Notes: generated by a model not told the origin, from the letters alone. A stretch of 64,000 nucleotides of DNA from Chlorobiota bacterium (GCA_013152085.1 JAADHC010000030.1:10018-74017); one strand, 5' to 3'. Shown: positions 42,926 through 53,147, counted from the stretch's first letter. Translations and numbers: made by a program.

Positions 42926-45262
42926 ATGATCCGGCGTTATCTCAAAATATTATTTGTCATCTTATCATTCTTACTGAGTGGTGCGATCTCTTTTACCCAA
43001 ACAAATGTGGCGGATTCTCTTCAGTCAGCTTTGAAATCCGCTCACAAAGATCAAAAACTTGTGATTCTCCATCAGCTTTGTAAAATCTTTCTTGCAAACG
43101 ACAATCGTTTATCCGAATCTTACGCCAAGGAGGCGATTGTTTTGTCAAGAGAACTGAAAAAACCGGAAAAGGAAGCTCAGGCACTAAACGATCTGGCCAA
43201 AACATATTTTTTCAGGGGAGATTATGAACAGGCGGAACAAAACTATATTGCCTCCCTGGGATTATACGAACAAATCGGGAATAATGCCGGAATTGCCGGA
43301 ACACTGAATAATATAGGTGTTCTCTATCGCAGCAAAGGCGATTACGGAAAAGCGCTGGAGTATTATCAGCAGTCTCTTGAAATTAAAAGAAAGATGGGAG
43401 ACAAACAGGGTATCGCAAACACGCGGAATAATATCGGCGAAATTCATAAATTCAGAGGTGAATATCCGGAAGCGGTAAAAAATTATCAGGAGTCGTATGA
43501 ATTGAAAAAAGAACTTGGAGACAAATGGGGAATGGCGAATTCGCTGAACAATCTTGGGGAGATTTATTCAATATGGAGTGAATATGAAAAAGCCCTTGGA
43601 TATTATCTGGACGCAGCAGCTCTCTGGGATGAATTGAATAATTCTTCCGGAACAGCAGGCGCATATCATAATATCGGGGAAATATATAAAAACCTCGAAA
43701 ATTATGACATGGCCGAAAAATATTACAAGAAGGCGATGAAAATACAACGTGCCACCAATGATAACAGAAATCTTGCCTCTACATTAAGACATCTGGGTGC
43801 CATTTATATGGACATGAAAAAATATGACATTGCCCTGGAAGATTTTACCGAGTCTCTTGCTTTCGAACAGCAACTGGAAAACAAGTCAGGTGTTGCCAAT
43901 ACCCTGGAAAATTTAGGCGAGCTGTATTTTCATCGCCGCGAATATCAGATGGCACTGAAAACCTTTGAACAGGCATTAAGCATTAATCAGGAGATTGGAA
44001 ACCGGAAGGGTGTGTCTTCCAATTATACCAACATGAGTGAAGCATTGCTTAAATTAAACAAGCCCCATGATGCTGTAACCTATTACGGTAAAAGTTTATC
44101 TGTTGCCCGCGAATTGGGTGTGCTGTCCATCATTCAGAACGATTATCTCGGCCTGGCACATGCCTATCAGCAAATGGGAAACTACAGGAAGGCACTGAAT
44201 TATTATTTCAATTACCAGAGTATTAAGGATACCCTGCTGAATGAGCAAATACATAAACAAATTGCTGAGCTGGAGACAAAATATCAGACCCGGCAAAAGG
44301 AAAAGGAGTTACAGCTTAAAGATGCTGAGTTAATGAGGAAAGATCTTGAAATAAAACAGCAAAACCTGCAGCGGAATGCGATCCTGACAGGTTTATTTAT
44401 GGTGATTTTACTGGCAGCAGTGGTGTACCGGAACTACAGGCAGAAACAAAAAGCCAATGAAATTCTGACACGTCAAAAAGCAGAAATTGAATTAAAAAAC
44501 ACTGAAATTACTGACAGCATTCGTTATGCTCAACATATTCAGAATGCTTTTCTGCCACATGAAAAATATATTAAGGAGTTGTTTACCGATATTTTTGTAT
44601 TCTTCAGACCGAAAGACATTGTAAGTGGAGATTTCTACTGGTTCGGAGAAAGCCATGGGTATAAATATGCAGCAGCTGTCGATGCGACGGGACATGGTGT
44701 CCCCGGCGCTTTCATCTCTTTATTGGGGTATAACCTTTTAAATAATATTTTAAAGGAGAATCCGGAAATAACACCGGCCCGGATGCTGGACGAACTCAAT
44801 AAGGGGTTTAGTGAAAGGATGTTCAAATCCTACCAGGAACAGGCTCTTCGTGATAGTATGGATATTGCGCTTTGCAGAATTGACCCTTCCGGACATCGTC
44901 TGACTTTTGCCGGAGCCTATAATCCGCTCTGGATTGCACGCAATGGCAAAATGTTGATAACCAAAGGCGATAAATTTCCAATCGGATCATATCAGGAAGA
45001 CCCCGGGAACCATTATCATCATCATGAAATTGAACTACAGGTGGGAGATGTATTTTATATTTTTTCAGACGGGTATGCAGACCAGTTTGGTGGTGACAAA
45101 GGAAAGAAATTTATGTACCGGCAAATGCGCGAATTGTTACTTGAAATTTCTTCCGAACCCGTTGTCCGGCAACAGGGAATTCTCGAAAAAAAGATGGATA
45201 AATGGAAACGGGATTATGAGCAGATAGATGATCAATTGATTATAGGTATCCGTTATGTTTAA
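42926..45262 (+). CDS. TPR-domain SpoIIE-type serine phosphatase
   Basis: The 778-residue protein has a signal peptide (MIRRYLKILFVILSFLLSG), then about ten tetratricopeptide repeats in the periplasm (for example YGKALEYYQQSLEIKRKMGD), one membrane helix (about residues 490-507, AILTGLFMVILLAAVVYRNY), a coiled coil and a cytoplasmic PP2C/SpoIIE phosphatase domain. Metal-binding and active-site segments are visible (KDIVSGDFYW, AVDATGHGVPGAFIS, YIFSDGYADQFGG). Such proteins dephosphorylate STAS-type partners in partner-switching pathways in response to an external signal. No STAS gene is adjacent. The frame extends to 42881, but the -7 element fixes the start at 42926. Confidence 0.9.
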   Translation: MIRRYLKILFVILSFLLSGAISFTQTNVADSLQSALKSAHKDQKLVILHQLCKIFLANDNRLSESYAKEAIVLSRELKKPEKEAQALNDLAKTYFFRGDYEQAEQNYIASLGLYEQIGNNAGIAGTLNNIGVLYRSKGDYGKALEYYQQSLEIKRKMGDKQGIANTRNNIGEIHKFRGEYPEAVKNYQESYELKKELGDKWGMANSLNNLGEIYSIWSEYEKALGYYLDAAALWDELNNSSGTAGAYHNIGEIYKNLENYDMAEKYYKKAMKIQRATNDNRNLASTLRHLGAIYMDMKKYDIALEDFTESLAFEQQLENKSGVANTLENLGELYFHRREYQMALKTFEQALSINQEIGNRKGVSSNYTNMSEALLKLNKPHDAVTYYGKSLSVARELGVLSIIQNDYLGLAHAYQQMGNYRKALNYYFNYQSIKDTLLNEQIHKQIAELETKYQTRQKEKELQLKDAELMRKDLEIKQQNLQRNAILTGLFMVILLAAVVYRNYRQKQKANEILTRQKAEIELKNTEITDSIRYAQHIQNAFLPHEKYIKELFTDIFVFFRPKDIVSGDFYWFGESHGYKYAAAVDATGHGVPGAFISLLGYNLLNNILKENPEITPARMLDELNKGFSERMFKSYQEQALRDSMDIALCRIDPSGHRLTFAGAYNPLWIARNGKMLITKGDKFPIGSYQEDPGNHYHHHEIELQVGDVFYIFSDGYADQFGGDKGKKFMYRQMRELLLEISSEPVVRQQGILEKKMDKWKRDYEQIDDQLIIGIRYV

Positions 45263-45277
45263 TAAAAAATACAATGT

Positions 45278-45997
45278 ATGCGATTACTTCTGATTAGTAA
45301 TTCCACGAATGCAGGTGAAGAATATCTTGAATATCCACGGGAAGAAATCGGACGGTTCCTGGGAAAAGATAAAATTGACGCACTGTTTATTCCTTATGCT
45401 GCTGTTACCTTTTCGTATGATGAATATGAAAAGAAGGTATCCGGGCGATTTGCTGAAACGGGCCATTCAATACGATCCATACATCATGAGCAGGAACCTT
45501 TACAGGCCATTGAACAGACTGAGGCGATTGTTGTCGGGGGTGGAAACACCTGGCACTTGCTCAAAACGCTTCAGGACAACAAATTACTTGAACCGTTAAA
45601 AGAAGCTGTTCTTGACGGGAAACCCTATATTGGCTGGAGTGCGGGAAGTAATATGGCCTGTCCCACCATCCGGACAACAAATGATATGCCTATTACTGAA
45701 CCGGACAACTTCAAAGCCCTGTCACTTATCCCTTTTCAGATTAATCCGCACTACCTGGATGCCAACCCTGAAGGACATGCTGGTGAATCCCGGGAAACCC
45801 GAATACGGGAATTTATTGAAATTAATAAGGACATTTATGTTGTCGGCTTGCGCGAAGGAACCATGCTCAGGATAGAAAACCAAAACATTAAACTGATTGG
45901 CCCAAAGACGATCCGGCTATTCCGGAAAGGAATGAATCCTGTCGAACTTTCTGGCAACGACAATCTGGACTTTCTTTTAATTCCCCCGTCAGAATGA
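45278..45997 (+). CDS. pepE: Dipeptidase E (S51 family)
   Basis: PepE cleaves Asp-Xaa dipeptides. The 239-residue protein opens with MRLLLISNST. It has AIVVGGGNTWHLLKTL, the nucleophile serine in GWSAGSNMACPTI and the histidine region HYLDANPEGHAGESRETRI, all typical of aspartyl dipeptidase. It starts 15 bases behind the TPR-SpoIIE gene. Confidence 0.93.
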   Translation: MRLLLISNSTNAGEEYLEYPREEIGRFLGKDKIDALFIPYAAVTFSYDEYEKKVSGRFAETGHSIRSIHHEQEPLQAIEQTEAIVVGGGNTWHLLKTLQDNKLLEPLKEAVLDGKPYIGWSAGSNMACPTIRTTNDMPITEPDNFKALSLIPFQINPHYLDANPEGHAGESRETRIREFIEINKDIYVVGLREGTMLRIENQNIKLIGPKTIRLFRKGMNPVELSGNDNLDFLLIPPSE

Positions 45998-46051
45998 GAT
46001 TGTTCCTTAAGGTGATAGTGTGTAATACCTAATTAAACTGACAAATAAGAA

Positions 46052-48679
46052 GTGTTGAAAATCATTGTCAAATGGATGTTGATGTTGTTGTCTGTAATGA
46101 TCATCATTGCCGGTGGTACGGCAATATACCTTTCGACACAAAAGGATAAAATACAGTCTTTTATCATTGATGAGTTGAATAATAACATTAATGCCATTGT
46201 AAATGCCGGAGACCTGGATATCAAACTATTCCATAATTTACCATACCTGTCAGCCACGTTTAGTGATGTTGAGGTGATTCCTTATCATGAAAAAGGAGAA
46301 AAGGGTAGAGATACCGTTCTGCTTGCAAATAAGGTTTTTATAGACATTGATATCTGGCGGGCCCTGGTAAAGAAAAAAGTATTGATCCGATCCCTGGAAA
46401 TCTCAGACGGAATGTTGTACTTGATAAAAAGCGGAAAAGGTTCCGTTAACTGGAATATCTGGCAAAAGGAACACGATCCAAAAAAAAAGGAATCTGCTTT
46501 TACAATCCGTTCCTTCAGGGCAAACAACCTGAGAATTGTCTATTCTGATATGAAATCCGGATTAAACGGAGAAATTTTCTTTCATCAACTCAGAATAAAT
46601 GAGTTTCCCTGGCAGGAAAACTTTTACAGATTCAGGCTTGCCGGTACGGTGGATCGTCTGGCTAAGCAGAAGAAAACCTGGATTGGGAGCCAAAAACTAT
46701 TTGAAATGAACGGGTATCTGAAAAAAGGAGATGACCGGATAGAAATCAATAAAAGCCATTTAAAGCTTGCAAACAATTTTCTGGATGTCAGGGGATATTT
46801 GCTCGGAGAGGAAGGAAAATACCATCTGGAAGGAACAGCCGTCGATGTAAAACCGTTAAAGACAGCATTAACATGGGGTATGATCCCGGATTCATTATAC
46901 AAAGATATACATGAAAAGGAAGGATGGGATTGCTCTTTTTACATCGATGGGAATACCACATCAACTTCAGGCATAAAAGGTGAGGTAAGTTTTGAAACGA
47001 AGGGGTATAAGATACTTTGGCCCGGGATGGATTGGCCGGTGGTGATCATAAAAAACTGTTCCGGGAAGTATCTTTTGGATGTAAACGGAACCAATCATGT
47101 CACTTCCCTGGTCTTTAATAATTTGTCGGTGGTGACCGGAAAGTCTGCTCTTACGGGCGATATAACCTGGCAAAACCCCGGGGAAAAAGGACAAATTTCA
47201 GCAAATTTAAATGCAGAGCTGAACGCAGGGGATTTAAATGCTCTTCTTAAGACCGAAAAAATATTGTTACAAACCGGAACCCTCACGGGAAAAGTAAGCA
47301 TCCGTGTTCCGGTTGAAACAGTTCACGGGGGAATAGGGTTTATTAAAGACCAGGGAGAGATTAAAGGAGAGGTTACGGTTAAAAACTTTTCGGGGGGAAT
47401 GACAGAAAGCCTGATTTATGCTGATGGGATAAGTGGTAATTTCTCTATGAATAAACAGATCGTATTCCGTGGTGTGAAAATGAACTGGTTGGGATTTCCG
47501 GTTGTGGTTGACGGGAAAATTCCGGCTCTTGGCACCCTTCTGTTTTCAAAGGATCCCCGGAACCTGGACATTAAGGTACGGGCAGGTACGTTTATTCTGG
47601 ACACATTGATGTCCCGGCTTGGAAAATTTCCAGGCGAGGAACAAAAGAAAGGGAAGGAGACAATATCGAATTGGAATCTTAAATGTGATTTTGACATACA
47701 AAAATTCAGGTATCGGAAACTGGCCGGTGAAAAGGTTCAGGGATCACTGATTTATGACGCAAGAGACCTGAAGATTGATCCATTGCAATATCTGGCACTT
47801 GATGGTAAAGGATCAGGTTTTTTTGAATGGGAAAAGAATGGTGGTGGACGTTCGGTAATCCGGGCATATACTGATTTAGGGCACGTGAATATTTCCCGGC
47901 TGTTTCAGGCATTTGACAACTTCGGCCAGACGTTTGTTACCACTGAAAACATTGAGGGCTTTTTAACCGGAAATATAGCCTTCCAGACAAATCTGGATGC
48001 GCAAGGGAATGTTGATCTTTCCTCTGTTCTTTCCAATGCGGTGGTTGAAGTTAAAAACGGAAGGCTGAAAAATGTGAAAGCACTTTATTCCCTGTCAAAA
48101 TTTATAAAATTATCTGAACTTGAAAACATTTCATTTTCTAACTTGCAAAATGAAGTATTTGTACAAAATCAGACGGTAATCATCCCTTCCATGCATATCG
48201 GTTCCTCTGCCCTGGACTTGGATCTATATGGCACACATACTTTTGAAAACCGGTTTTCATACCACATCCGTTTATTGCTGTCTGACATCCTGTTTCATAA
48301 AGCCGGAAAAGCCAGACAGGAAAACAATGAATACGGTATTATCGAAAAAGGAGACAACGGGAAAACCAGTCTTTACCTTATTTATGAGGGGGATAGTTTA
48401 AATAGCAGGGTTTTGTATGATAAATCCCGGGCCAGGCAGGCAAGAAAAGAAGAGATCATAAAAGAGGGAAAGCAGTTAAAAGCCATTTTACACGAAGAAA
48501 TGGGTCTGTTTAAAAAGGATACGTCTCTTGTAAGTACGGAGAAAAAAGACGGAAAAAAATTCAGGATCATCTTTCCGGAAAATGATACTACCAGGAAAGA
48601 TTCGGCAAGAAATAAAAAGTCAAATTTATTAAACGTTGTCTGGGAAGACGAACCGCCGGATACCTTAAAAAAGAAATAA
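46052..48679 (+). CDS. AsmA-family protein
   Basis: The 875-residue protein has one N-terminal membrane helix (VKWMLMLLSVMIIIAGGTAI) and a long beta-rich periplasmic part with the AsmA opening (LDIKLFHNLPYLSATFSDVEV) and AsmA-like C-terminal repeats (GFLTGNIAFQ, ALDLDLYGTHTFENRFSYHI). AsmA-like proteins form long grooves that bridge the inner and outer membranes and move phospholipids. The start is GTG 46052 or TTG 46055. The charged C-terminal tail (Lys/Asp-rich) is longer than usual. Confidence 0.85.
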   Translation: MLKIIVKWMLMLLSVMIIIAGGTAIYLSTQKDKIQSFIIDELNNNINAIVNAGDLDIKLFHNLPYLSATFSDVEVIPYHEKGEKGRDTVLLANKVFIDIDIWRALVKKKVLIRSLEISDGMLYLIKSGKGSVNWNIWQKEHDPKKKESAFTIRSFRANNLRIVYSDMKSGLNGEIFFHQLRINEFPWQENFYRFRLAGTVDRLAKQKKTWIGSQKLFEMNGYLKKGDDRIEINKSHLKLANNFLDVRGYLLGEEGKYHLEGTAVDVKPLKTALTWGMIPDSLYKDIHEKEGWDCSFYIDGNTTSTSGIKGEVSFETKGYKILWPGMDWPVVIIKNCSGKYLLDVNGTNHVTSLVFNNLSVVTGKSALTGDITWQNPGEKGQISANLNAELNAGDLNALLKTEKILLQTGTLTGKVSIRVPVETVHGGIGFIKDQGEIKGEVTVKNFSGGMTESLIYADGISGNFSMNKQIVFRGVKMNWLGFPVVVDGKIPALGTLLFSKDPRNLDIKVRAGTFILDTLMSRLGKFPGEEQKKGKETISNWNLKCDFDIQKFRYRKLAGEKVQGSLIYDARDLKIDPLQYLALDGKGSGFFEWEKNGGGRSVIRAYTDLGHVNISRLFQAFDNFGQTFVTTENIEGFLTGNIAFQTNLDAQGNVDLSSVLSNAVVEVKNGRLKNVKALYSLSKFIKLSELENISFSNLQNEVFVQNQTVIIPSMHIGSSALDLDLYGTHTFENRFSYHIRLLLSDILFHKAGKARQENNEYGIIEKGDNGKTSLYLIYEGDSLNSRVLYDKSRARQARKEEIIKEGKQLKAILHEEMGLFKKDTSLVSTEKKDGKKFRIIFPENDTTRKDSARNKKSNLLNVVWEDEPPDTLKKK

Positions 48680-48712
48680 GACAGCAAATAATACCGGGCT
48701 CCTAAAATATTG

Positions 48713-48720
48713 TATTTTTG
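48713..48720 (+). promoter_or_regulatory. -7 element TATTTTTG upstream of histidine kinase gene
   Basis: A TAnnTTTG match 24 bases before ATG 48745. It supports that start over the TTG at 48718, which lies inside the element. Confidence 0.5.
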
Positions 48721-48744
48721 TCACCTGTTAAAAGAGTTAGGTGC

Positions 48745-49911
48745 ATGAACGTATATTCAAAAAAGATAAAATGGAAATTCTTATTGTTCCTCCTCGCGGT
48801 TATTATTGGCGTTTCCTCTTTATGGTATACGGGGAAGTTGGTTCGTGAACTTAAACAGGAAGAACGTCGAAAAGTTGAATTGTGGGCCGGGGCCACTCAG
48901 AAATTAATTGAAACAGATGTCCCGGGTGATCTTGACTTTCTTTTTCAGGTTATTGAAAATAATACTACGGTGCCGGTTTTACTGGTAGACGAAGATACGT
49001 TAATTGTCTCCAGCAGGAATATAGACGAATCCCGGTTTGATCATCGGAAAACACTTGTTCGAGAAGTTAAGAAAATGGGGAAAAAGCATCCTCCATTGGA
49101 AATAAGTCTGGGTGACGGCAAGAAAAATTTTATTTATTATAAGGATTCGACAGTACTGACAGAACTGGAATGGTTTCCTTATATTCAGTTGAGTGTGATA
49201 ATCCTTTTTATAGGCGTATCTTATCTGGCTTTTAGTGCAGCCCGGAAATCAGAGCAGAATCAGGTATGGCTGGGCTTATCGAAGGAAACGGCCCATCAGT
49301 TAGGCACTCCCACTTCATCCCTGTTATCCTGGCTTGAAATAATTAAGGAAAAAATCTCTGATGAACATTTACTGAAGGAATTGGAGAAAGATATCATACG
49401 CCTCGAAAAAATCACCGAGAGATTCTCTAAAATCGGTTCTGTACCGGCACTGGAAAATCAGGATGTAAACCGGGTAATCAGAAATGCCGTTCAGTATATT
49501 ATAAGAAGAACTTCGGAGAAAGTACAGGTGCGATTGAATTTTTCTGATGACGAAAACGTTTGGGTGCCCATCAATGCGGAACTGTTTGAATGGGTAATCG
49601 AGAACTTGTGTAAAAATGCTGTTGATGCGATGAAGGGAGAAGGAATGATCGATATTTATGTTACTGATATAACCCAGTTCGTATATATAGATGTACAGGA
49701 TTACGGTACGGGTATCCCAAAATCCAGGTTTAAAACAATCTTTAAACCCGGGTATACGACCAAGGAAAGAGGCTGGGGACTCGGCCTTTCATTATCGACG
49801 AGGATTATTGAAGATTATCACGGCGGAAAAATTTTTGTCAATTATTCTGAGCCCGGCAAAGGATCTGTTTTCCGCATTGTACTGAAGAAAACACCTAATC
49901 TTCCGTCCTGA
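48745..49911 (+). CDS. Sensor histidine kinase
   Basis: The 388-residue kinase has a short extracytoplasmic sensor between two membrane helices (about 11-29 and 144-162), an H-box with histidine in GLSKETAHQLGTPTSSLLSW and a GHKL ATPase (N box NLCKNAVDAM, G1 DYGTGI, G2 GWGLGLSLS). The TAHQLGTP box differs from the common SHELRTPL type. No response regulator is adjacent, so it is an orphan kinase. A U32 protease gene starts 14 bases after the stop. Confidence 0.9.
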   Translation: MNVYSKKIKWKFLLFLLAVIIGVSSLWYTGKLVRELKQEERRKVELWAGATQKLIETDVPGDLDFLFQVIENNTTVPVLLVDEDTLIVSSRNIDESRFDHRKTLVREVKKMGKKHPPLEISLGDGKKNFIYYKDSTVLTELEWFPYIQLSVIILFIGVSYLAFSAARKSEQNQVWLGLSKETAHQLGTPTSSLLSWLEIIKEKISDEHLLKELEKDIIRLEKITERFSKIGSVPALENQDVNRVIRNAVQYIIRRTSEKVQVRLNFSDDENVWVPINAELFEWVIENLCKNAVDAMKGEGMIDIYVTDITQFVYIDVQDYGTGIPKSRFKTIFKPGYTTKERGWGLGLSLSTRIIEDYHGGKIFVNYSEPGKGSVFRIVLKKTPNLPS

Positions 49912-49925
49912 AAAAGTCTGATGAT

Positions 49926-51164
49926 ATGAAGAACAAAGTTGAGTTGATGGCTCCGGCAGGAGATGTTGAGTCGGTAAGGGCTGCCATCCAGGGGGGTGCC
50001 GACGCTGTCTATTTCGGAGTAAAACAACTCAATATGCGGGCACGTTCCTCACATAACTTTTCTTTATCTTCCCTGCCCGAGGTTATCGGTCTGGTTCATG
50101 AGGCCGGTGTCCGTGCCTACCTTACTTTGAACACCATCGTTTACGACCAGGAAATCCCGGTGATGCAGCGGGTTCTGAATGAAGCTAAACGGTGTGGGAT
50201 TGATGCCGTTATCATCAGCGATCAGGCAGCTTTGCAGTATGCTCATGAACTGGGCCTGGAAATCCATCTTTCCACGCAACTGAATATATCGAACATCCAG
50301 TCGTTAAAGTTTTATGCCGGATATGCGGAGGTGGTTGTATTGGCACGTGAATTAAATCTGATGCAGATTGAAAAAATTACCCGGCAGATAAAACGGGAAA
50401 ACATTACCGGCCCTTCGGGATCACCGATACGGGTTGAACTCTTTGCTCATGGCGCTTTGTGTATGGCCATTTCAGGGAAATGTTACCTTAGCCTGCATGA
50501 AAACAATGCTTCGGCAAACCGCGGAACTTGTGAGCAAACATGCAGAAAAGCCTATGTGGTTACCGAGAAGGAAACAGGGTATGAGCTCGAAATTAACAAT
50601 GAGTATATTATGTCTCCCAAAGACTTGGCTACTATTGGTTTTCTTGACCGGATTCTGGATACCGGCATTTCCGTACTTAAAATTGAGGGACGGGCAAGAT
50701 CTCCCGAATATGTGAAAACAACAGTGTCTTGTTATCGCGAAGCCATTGATGCTGTTGAAAACGGTTCTTATAACGCTGATAAGGTAAAGATCTGGAAAGA
50801 ACGCCTTTCTACGGTATTTAACCGGGGTTTCTGGGGTGGCTATTATCTTGGGGAAAAACCGGGTGAATGGAGCGACCGTTATGGTTCACATGCAACCAGA
50901 AAGAAAGTATATGTGGGGAAAGGAAAGAACTATTTTTCAAATCAGGGCATTGCTGAATTCATTATCGAAAGTGAATCCATAGCCAAAGGCGATGAGGTAC
51001 TCATCATCGGACCAACAACAGGGGTTGTACAAAGGGTTGTGCAGGAAGTCCGTGTTGATGACAAACCGGTACAACGGGCAGAAAAAGGCATGATCGTTTC
51101 TATACCGGTAGATACTAAAATCCGGCGGTCTGATAAATTATACCGGCTGGATAAAACAACGTAG
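49926..51164 (+). CDS. U32-family peptidase-like protein (TrhP/YegQ type)
   Basis: U32 proteins of this type act with prephenate in hydroxylation of uridine 34 in tRNA, or in older annotations as collagenase-like proteases. The 412-residue protein has the U32 signature ELFAHGALCMAISGKCYLS, four clustered cysteines (CMAISGKC, CEQTC) and the N-terminal barrel motif LMAPAGDVESVRAAIQGGADAVYFG. A second C-terminal domain reads AEFIIESESIAKGDEVLIIGPTTG. The product is the length expected for a YegQ/TrhP protein. Confidence 0.9.
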   Translation: MKNKVELMAPAGDVESVRAAIQGGADAVYFGVKQLNMRARSSHNFSLSSLPEVIGLVHEAGVRAYLTLNTIVYDQEIPVMQRVLNEAKRCGIDAVIISDQAALQYAHELGLEIHLSTQLNISNIQSLKFYAGYAEVVVLARELNLMQIEKITRQIKRENITGPSGSPIRVELFAHGALCMAISGKCYLSLHENNASANRGTCEQTCRKAYVVTEKETGYELEINNEYIMSPKDLATIGFLDRILDTGISVLKIEGRARSPEYVKTTVSCYREAIDAVENGSYNADKVKIWKERLSTVFNRGFWGGYYLGEKPGEWSDRYGSHATRKKVYVGKGKNYFSNQGIAEFIIESESIAKGDEVLIIGPTTGVVQRVVQEVRVDDKPVQRAEKGMIVSIPVDTKIRRSDKLYRLDKTT

Positions 51165-51193
51165 AAATCAAATTCAGGTCGTTAACCTTTCTT

Positions 51194-51901
51194 TTACAGG
51201 AGGACTTTGCGGATTTCTTCAAGATAAATATTACGTAATTCACGCAGCCGGTCTTTTCCCGGGTCTTTTTCATATATCCGGACAACATCCATCAGGTTTT
51301 TTGCATAGACGGTTGCCAATGCTGCATCAAAATTATTGTTGTCTACGTTGTTTTTAATATTCATCGTGATACTTTCAAATATTTTCCAGCTCAACGGGCA
51401 GGAAATTTCCAGGTAATGCATCAACGGATCAATGGTGTCCTTAAAAATCCCGTCTTCCAACTCTTCAAGGCTGAAATGCTTAAATACCCGGATAAGTCCC
51501 TTTTTATTATAACTTCTTTTTTTCATAAAACCGATTCCTTTATCCTGATACCATCTCTGTAATTCCGGTATCAGTTCGAAACCCGGCAGATCCTTTACAC
51601 GAATGGCATGAAGCACACTATTGAAAATATGAAGTTCTGCCGGTCGTGCCCCGAAAGAATGCATGAAATGTCTACGTATTTCCTCTGATTTACGGATAAT
51701 AAATTCATTGCCATATTCCTTTTTTGTGACAAGGAATATATGGTGGGGCGTCTTTTTGCTGGGAATATTTTCACCATGGTATCCCGGAAACGGTTCAAAG
51801 CTTTCAAGAACAAAGGTGTTTTCAAGAATATTGGAATTTAATGTATGTAACAGCTCTTCCTTGGTTATGGTCCCGAATGTTTCTATTTTTCTCATGTGCA
51901 C
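51194..51901 (-). CDS. Unknown cytosolic protein
   Basis: The 235-residue protein has no signal peptide, membrane helix or motif I recognise. It starts MHMRKIETFGTITKEELLHTL (51901, or 51895) and contains FVLESFEPFPGYHGENIPSK and a mainly helical C-terminal half (DPLMHYLEISCPLSWKIFES). It stands between the U32 gene (convergent) and mnmH, and codon use is like its neighbours. It looks like a real gene, function unknown. Confidence 0.65.
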   Translation of the reverse strand: MHMRKIETFGTITKEELLHTLNSNILENTFVLESFEPFPGYHGENIPSKKTPHHIFLVTKKEYGNEFIIRKSEEIRRHFMHSFGARPAELHIFNSVLHAIRVKDLPGFELIPELQRWYQDKGIGFMKKRSYNKKGLIRVFKHFSLEELEDGIFKDTIDPLMHYLEISCPLSWKIFESITMNIKNNVDNNNFDAALATVYAKNLMDVVRIYEKDPGKDRLRELRNIYLEEIRKVLL

Positions 51902-52001
51902 AAAGTTTTATTGTTTTAACACAGGTGTTTCTTAAGTCCTTTAAATATACGTAGCAAAGATGTAATCTCCAAAGTAAAAGTTGATTAAGTACAAACTAAA
52001 A

Positions 52002-53063
52002 TTATCTTCCGGAAGGGGAAGCTTTGGAAAATTCAGGGATCCCTGATATTTCCCGCAGAATTCTTTCTGCATTTTTAATTGGATCCTGATTTTCCAATAT
52101 GATATGGTGTATTGTTCTGCGACGATTTTTCCCCATTGATAACCGGTATGCTTTATCATAATAATATAATAAGAGGCCGGCAGCCTTTTCATAGTGGCCT
52201 CTTTCTATGGCTTCAATGCTTTCCCGGGTTATTTTTCCACCCAGTCTTTTTTCAAGTTTCAGGACATTTCGTGCAAGAACACCGATATCTTCAAGACTGT
52301 ATTCTTCAACCAGATTGCGGATGCGTATATCTTGTGGTACCTCAATTTCAACCAGGGGACTTTGTTTCATCGGAACAAATAATTCGTCCGGGATAAAAAT
52401 CCTGCCTATAGGCTTACTTTCGTCTTCCAGCCATATCCGTTTTGTTTTATCCAGTTTCCACCACTGATCAAATAAAAGATTTTCAAAGTGTTCGGTGGTC
52501 GGTTGTGGCTTATCAGACCAGCCCCCGAATACCGAACCCCGGTGCCGGGCCAATGATTCCAGATCAATAACCTGTTCTCCCCGTTGGGAAAGTGCATGTA
52601 AAAGCAGTGTCTTCCCACTACCGGTCATTCCGCCGAGAACAATAATATTGGCTGGTTTAGAAAATGATTCCCTGGCAAAACGCCTGAAAGCTTTATAACC
52701 TCCTTCGAGAACATAAGTATTCATGCCGGCACTATCAAATAACCAACCCAATGAATTGCTTCGTTGCCCGCCTCTCCAGCAGTACAAAAGCAGTGCCTCT
52801 CTGCCAGACAACAACTCCCGGGCCTTTTTCAGAAACCCTGCCATTTTGGGTCCGGTAATCCGAAGACCTTCATCAAAAGCTTCCTGTTTTCCGGTTTGTT
52901 TATACAAGATGCCTATGCGGTTGCGTTCCTCATCTGAAAAAAGCGGAATATTTACAGCCCGGGGGATATGACCCCGGTTGTATTCTGATGGAGAACGTAC
53001 ATCAACAACCGGATTTGAAGAGGCCAGATCTAAAAATCGCAAAACAGGAACAATCTGTTTCAT
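52002..53063 (-). CDS. mnmH: tRNA 2-selenouridine/geranyl-2-thiouridine synthase (MnmH/SelU)
   Basis: MnmH replaces sulfur by selenium at the wobble uridine of some tRNAs, using selenophosphate via a geranylated intermediate. The 353-residue protein has a rhodanese domain with catalytic Cys in LLYCWRGGQRSNSL and a P-loop domain with Walker A GGMTGSGKT, then LARHRGSVFGG. ATG 53063 (MKQIVPVLRF) is preferred to the frame start at 53102. It implies the cell makes selenophosphate, but selD is not in the window. Confidence 0.92.
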   Translation of the reverse strand: MKQIVPVLRFLDLASSNPVVDVRSPSEYNRGHIPRAVNIPLFSDEERNRIGILYKQTGKQEAFDEGLRITGPKMAGFLKKARELLSGREALLLYCWRGGQRSNSLGWLFDSAGMNTYVLEGGYKAFRRFARESFSKPANIIVLGGMTGSGKTLLLHALSQRGEQVIDLESLARHRGSVFGGWSDKPQPTTEHFENLLFDQWWKLDKTKRIWLEDESKPIGRIFIPDELFVPMKQSPLVEIEVPQDIRIRNLVEEYSLEDIGVLARNVLKLEKRLGGKITRESIEAIERGHYEKAAGLLLYYYDKAYRLSMGKNRRRTIHHIILENQDPIKNAERILREISGIPEFSKASPSGR

Positions 53064-53147
53064 AAAAAATATAAATTTTAACCAAATGCACATCCTCACC
53101 AACCAATGGTGTAATCAAGATCATATGCCCACAAGGTTAAAGCGAAA

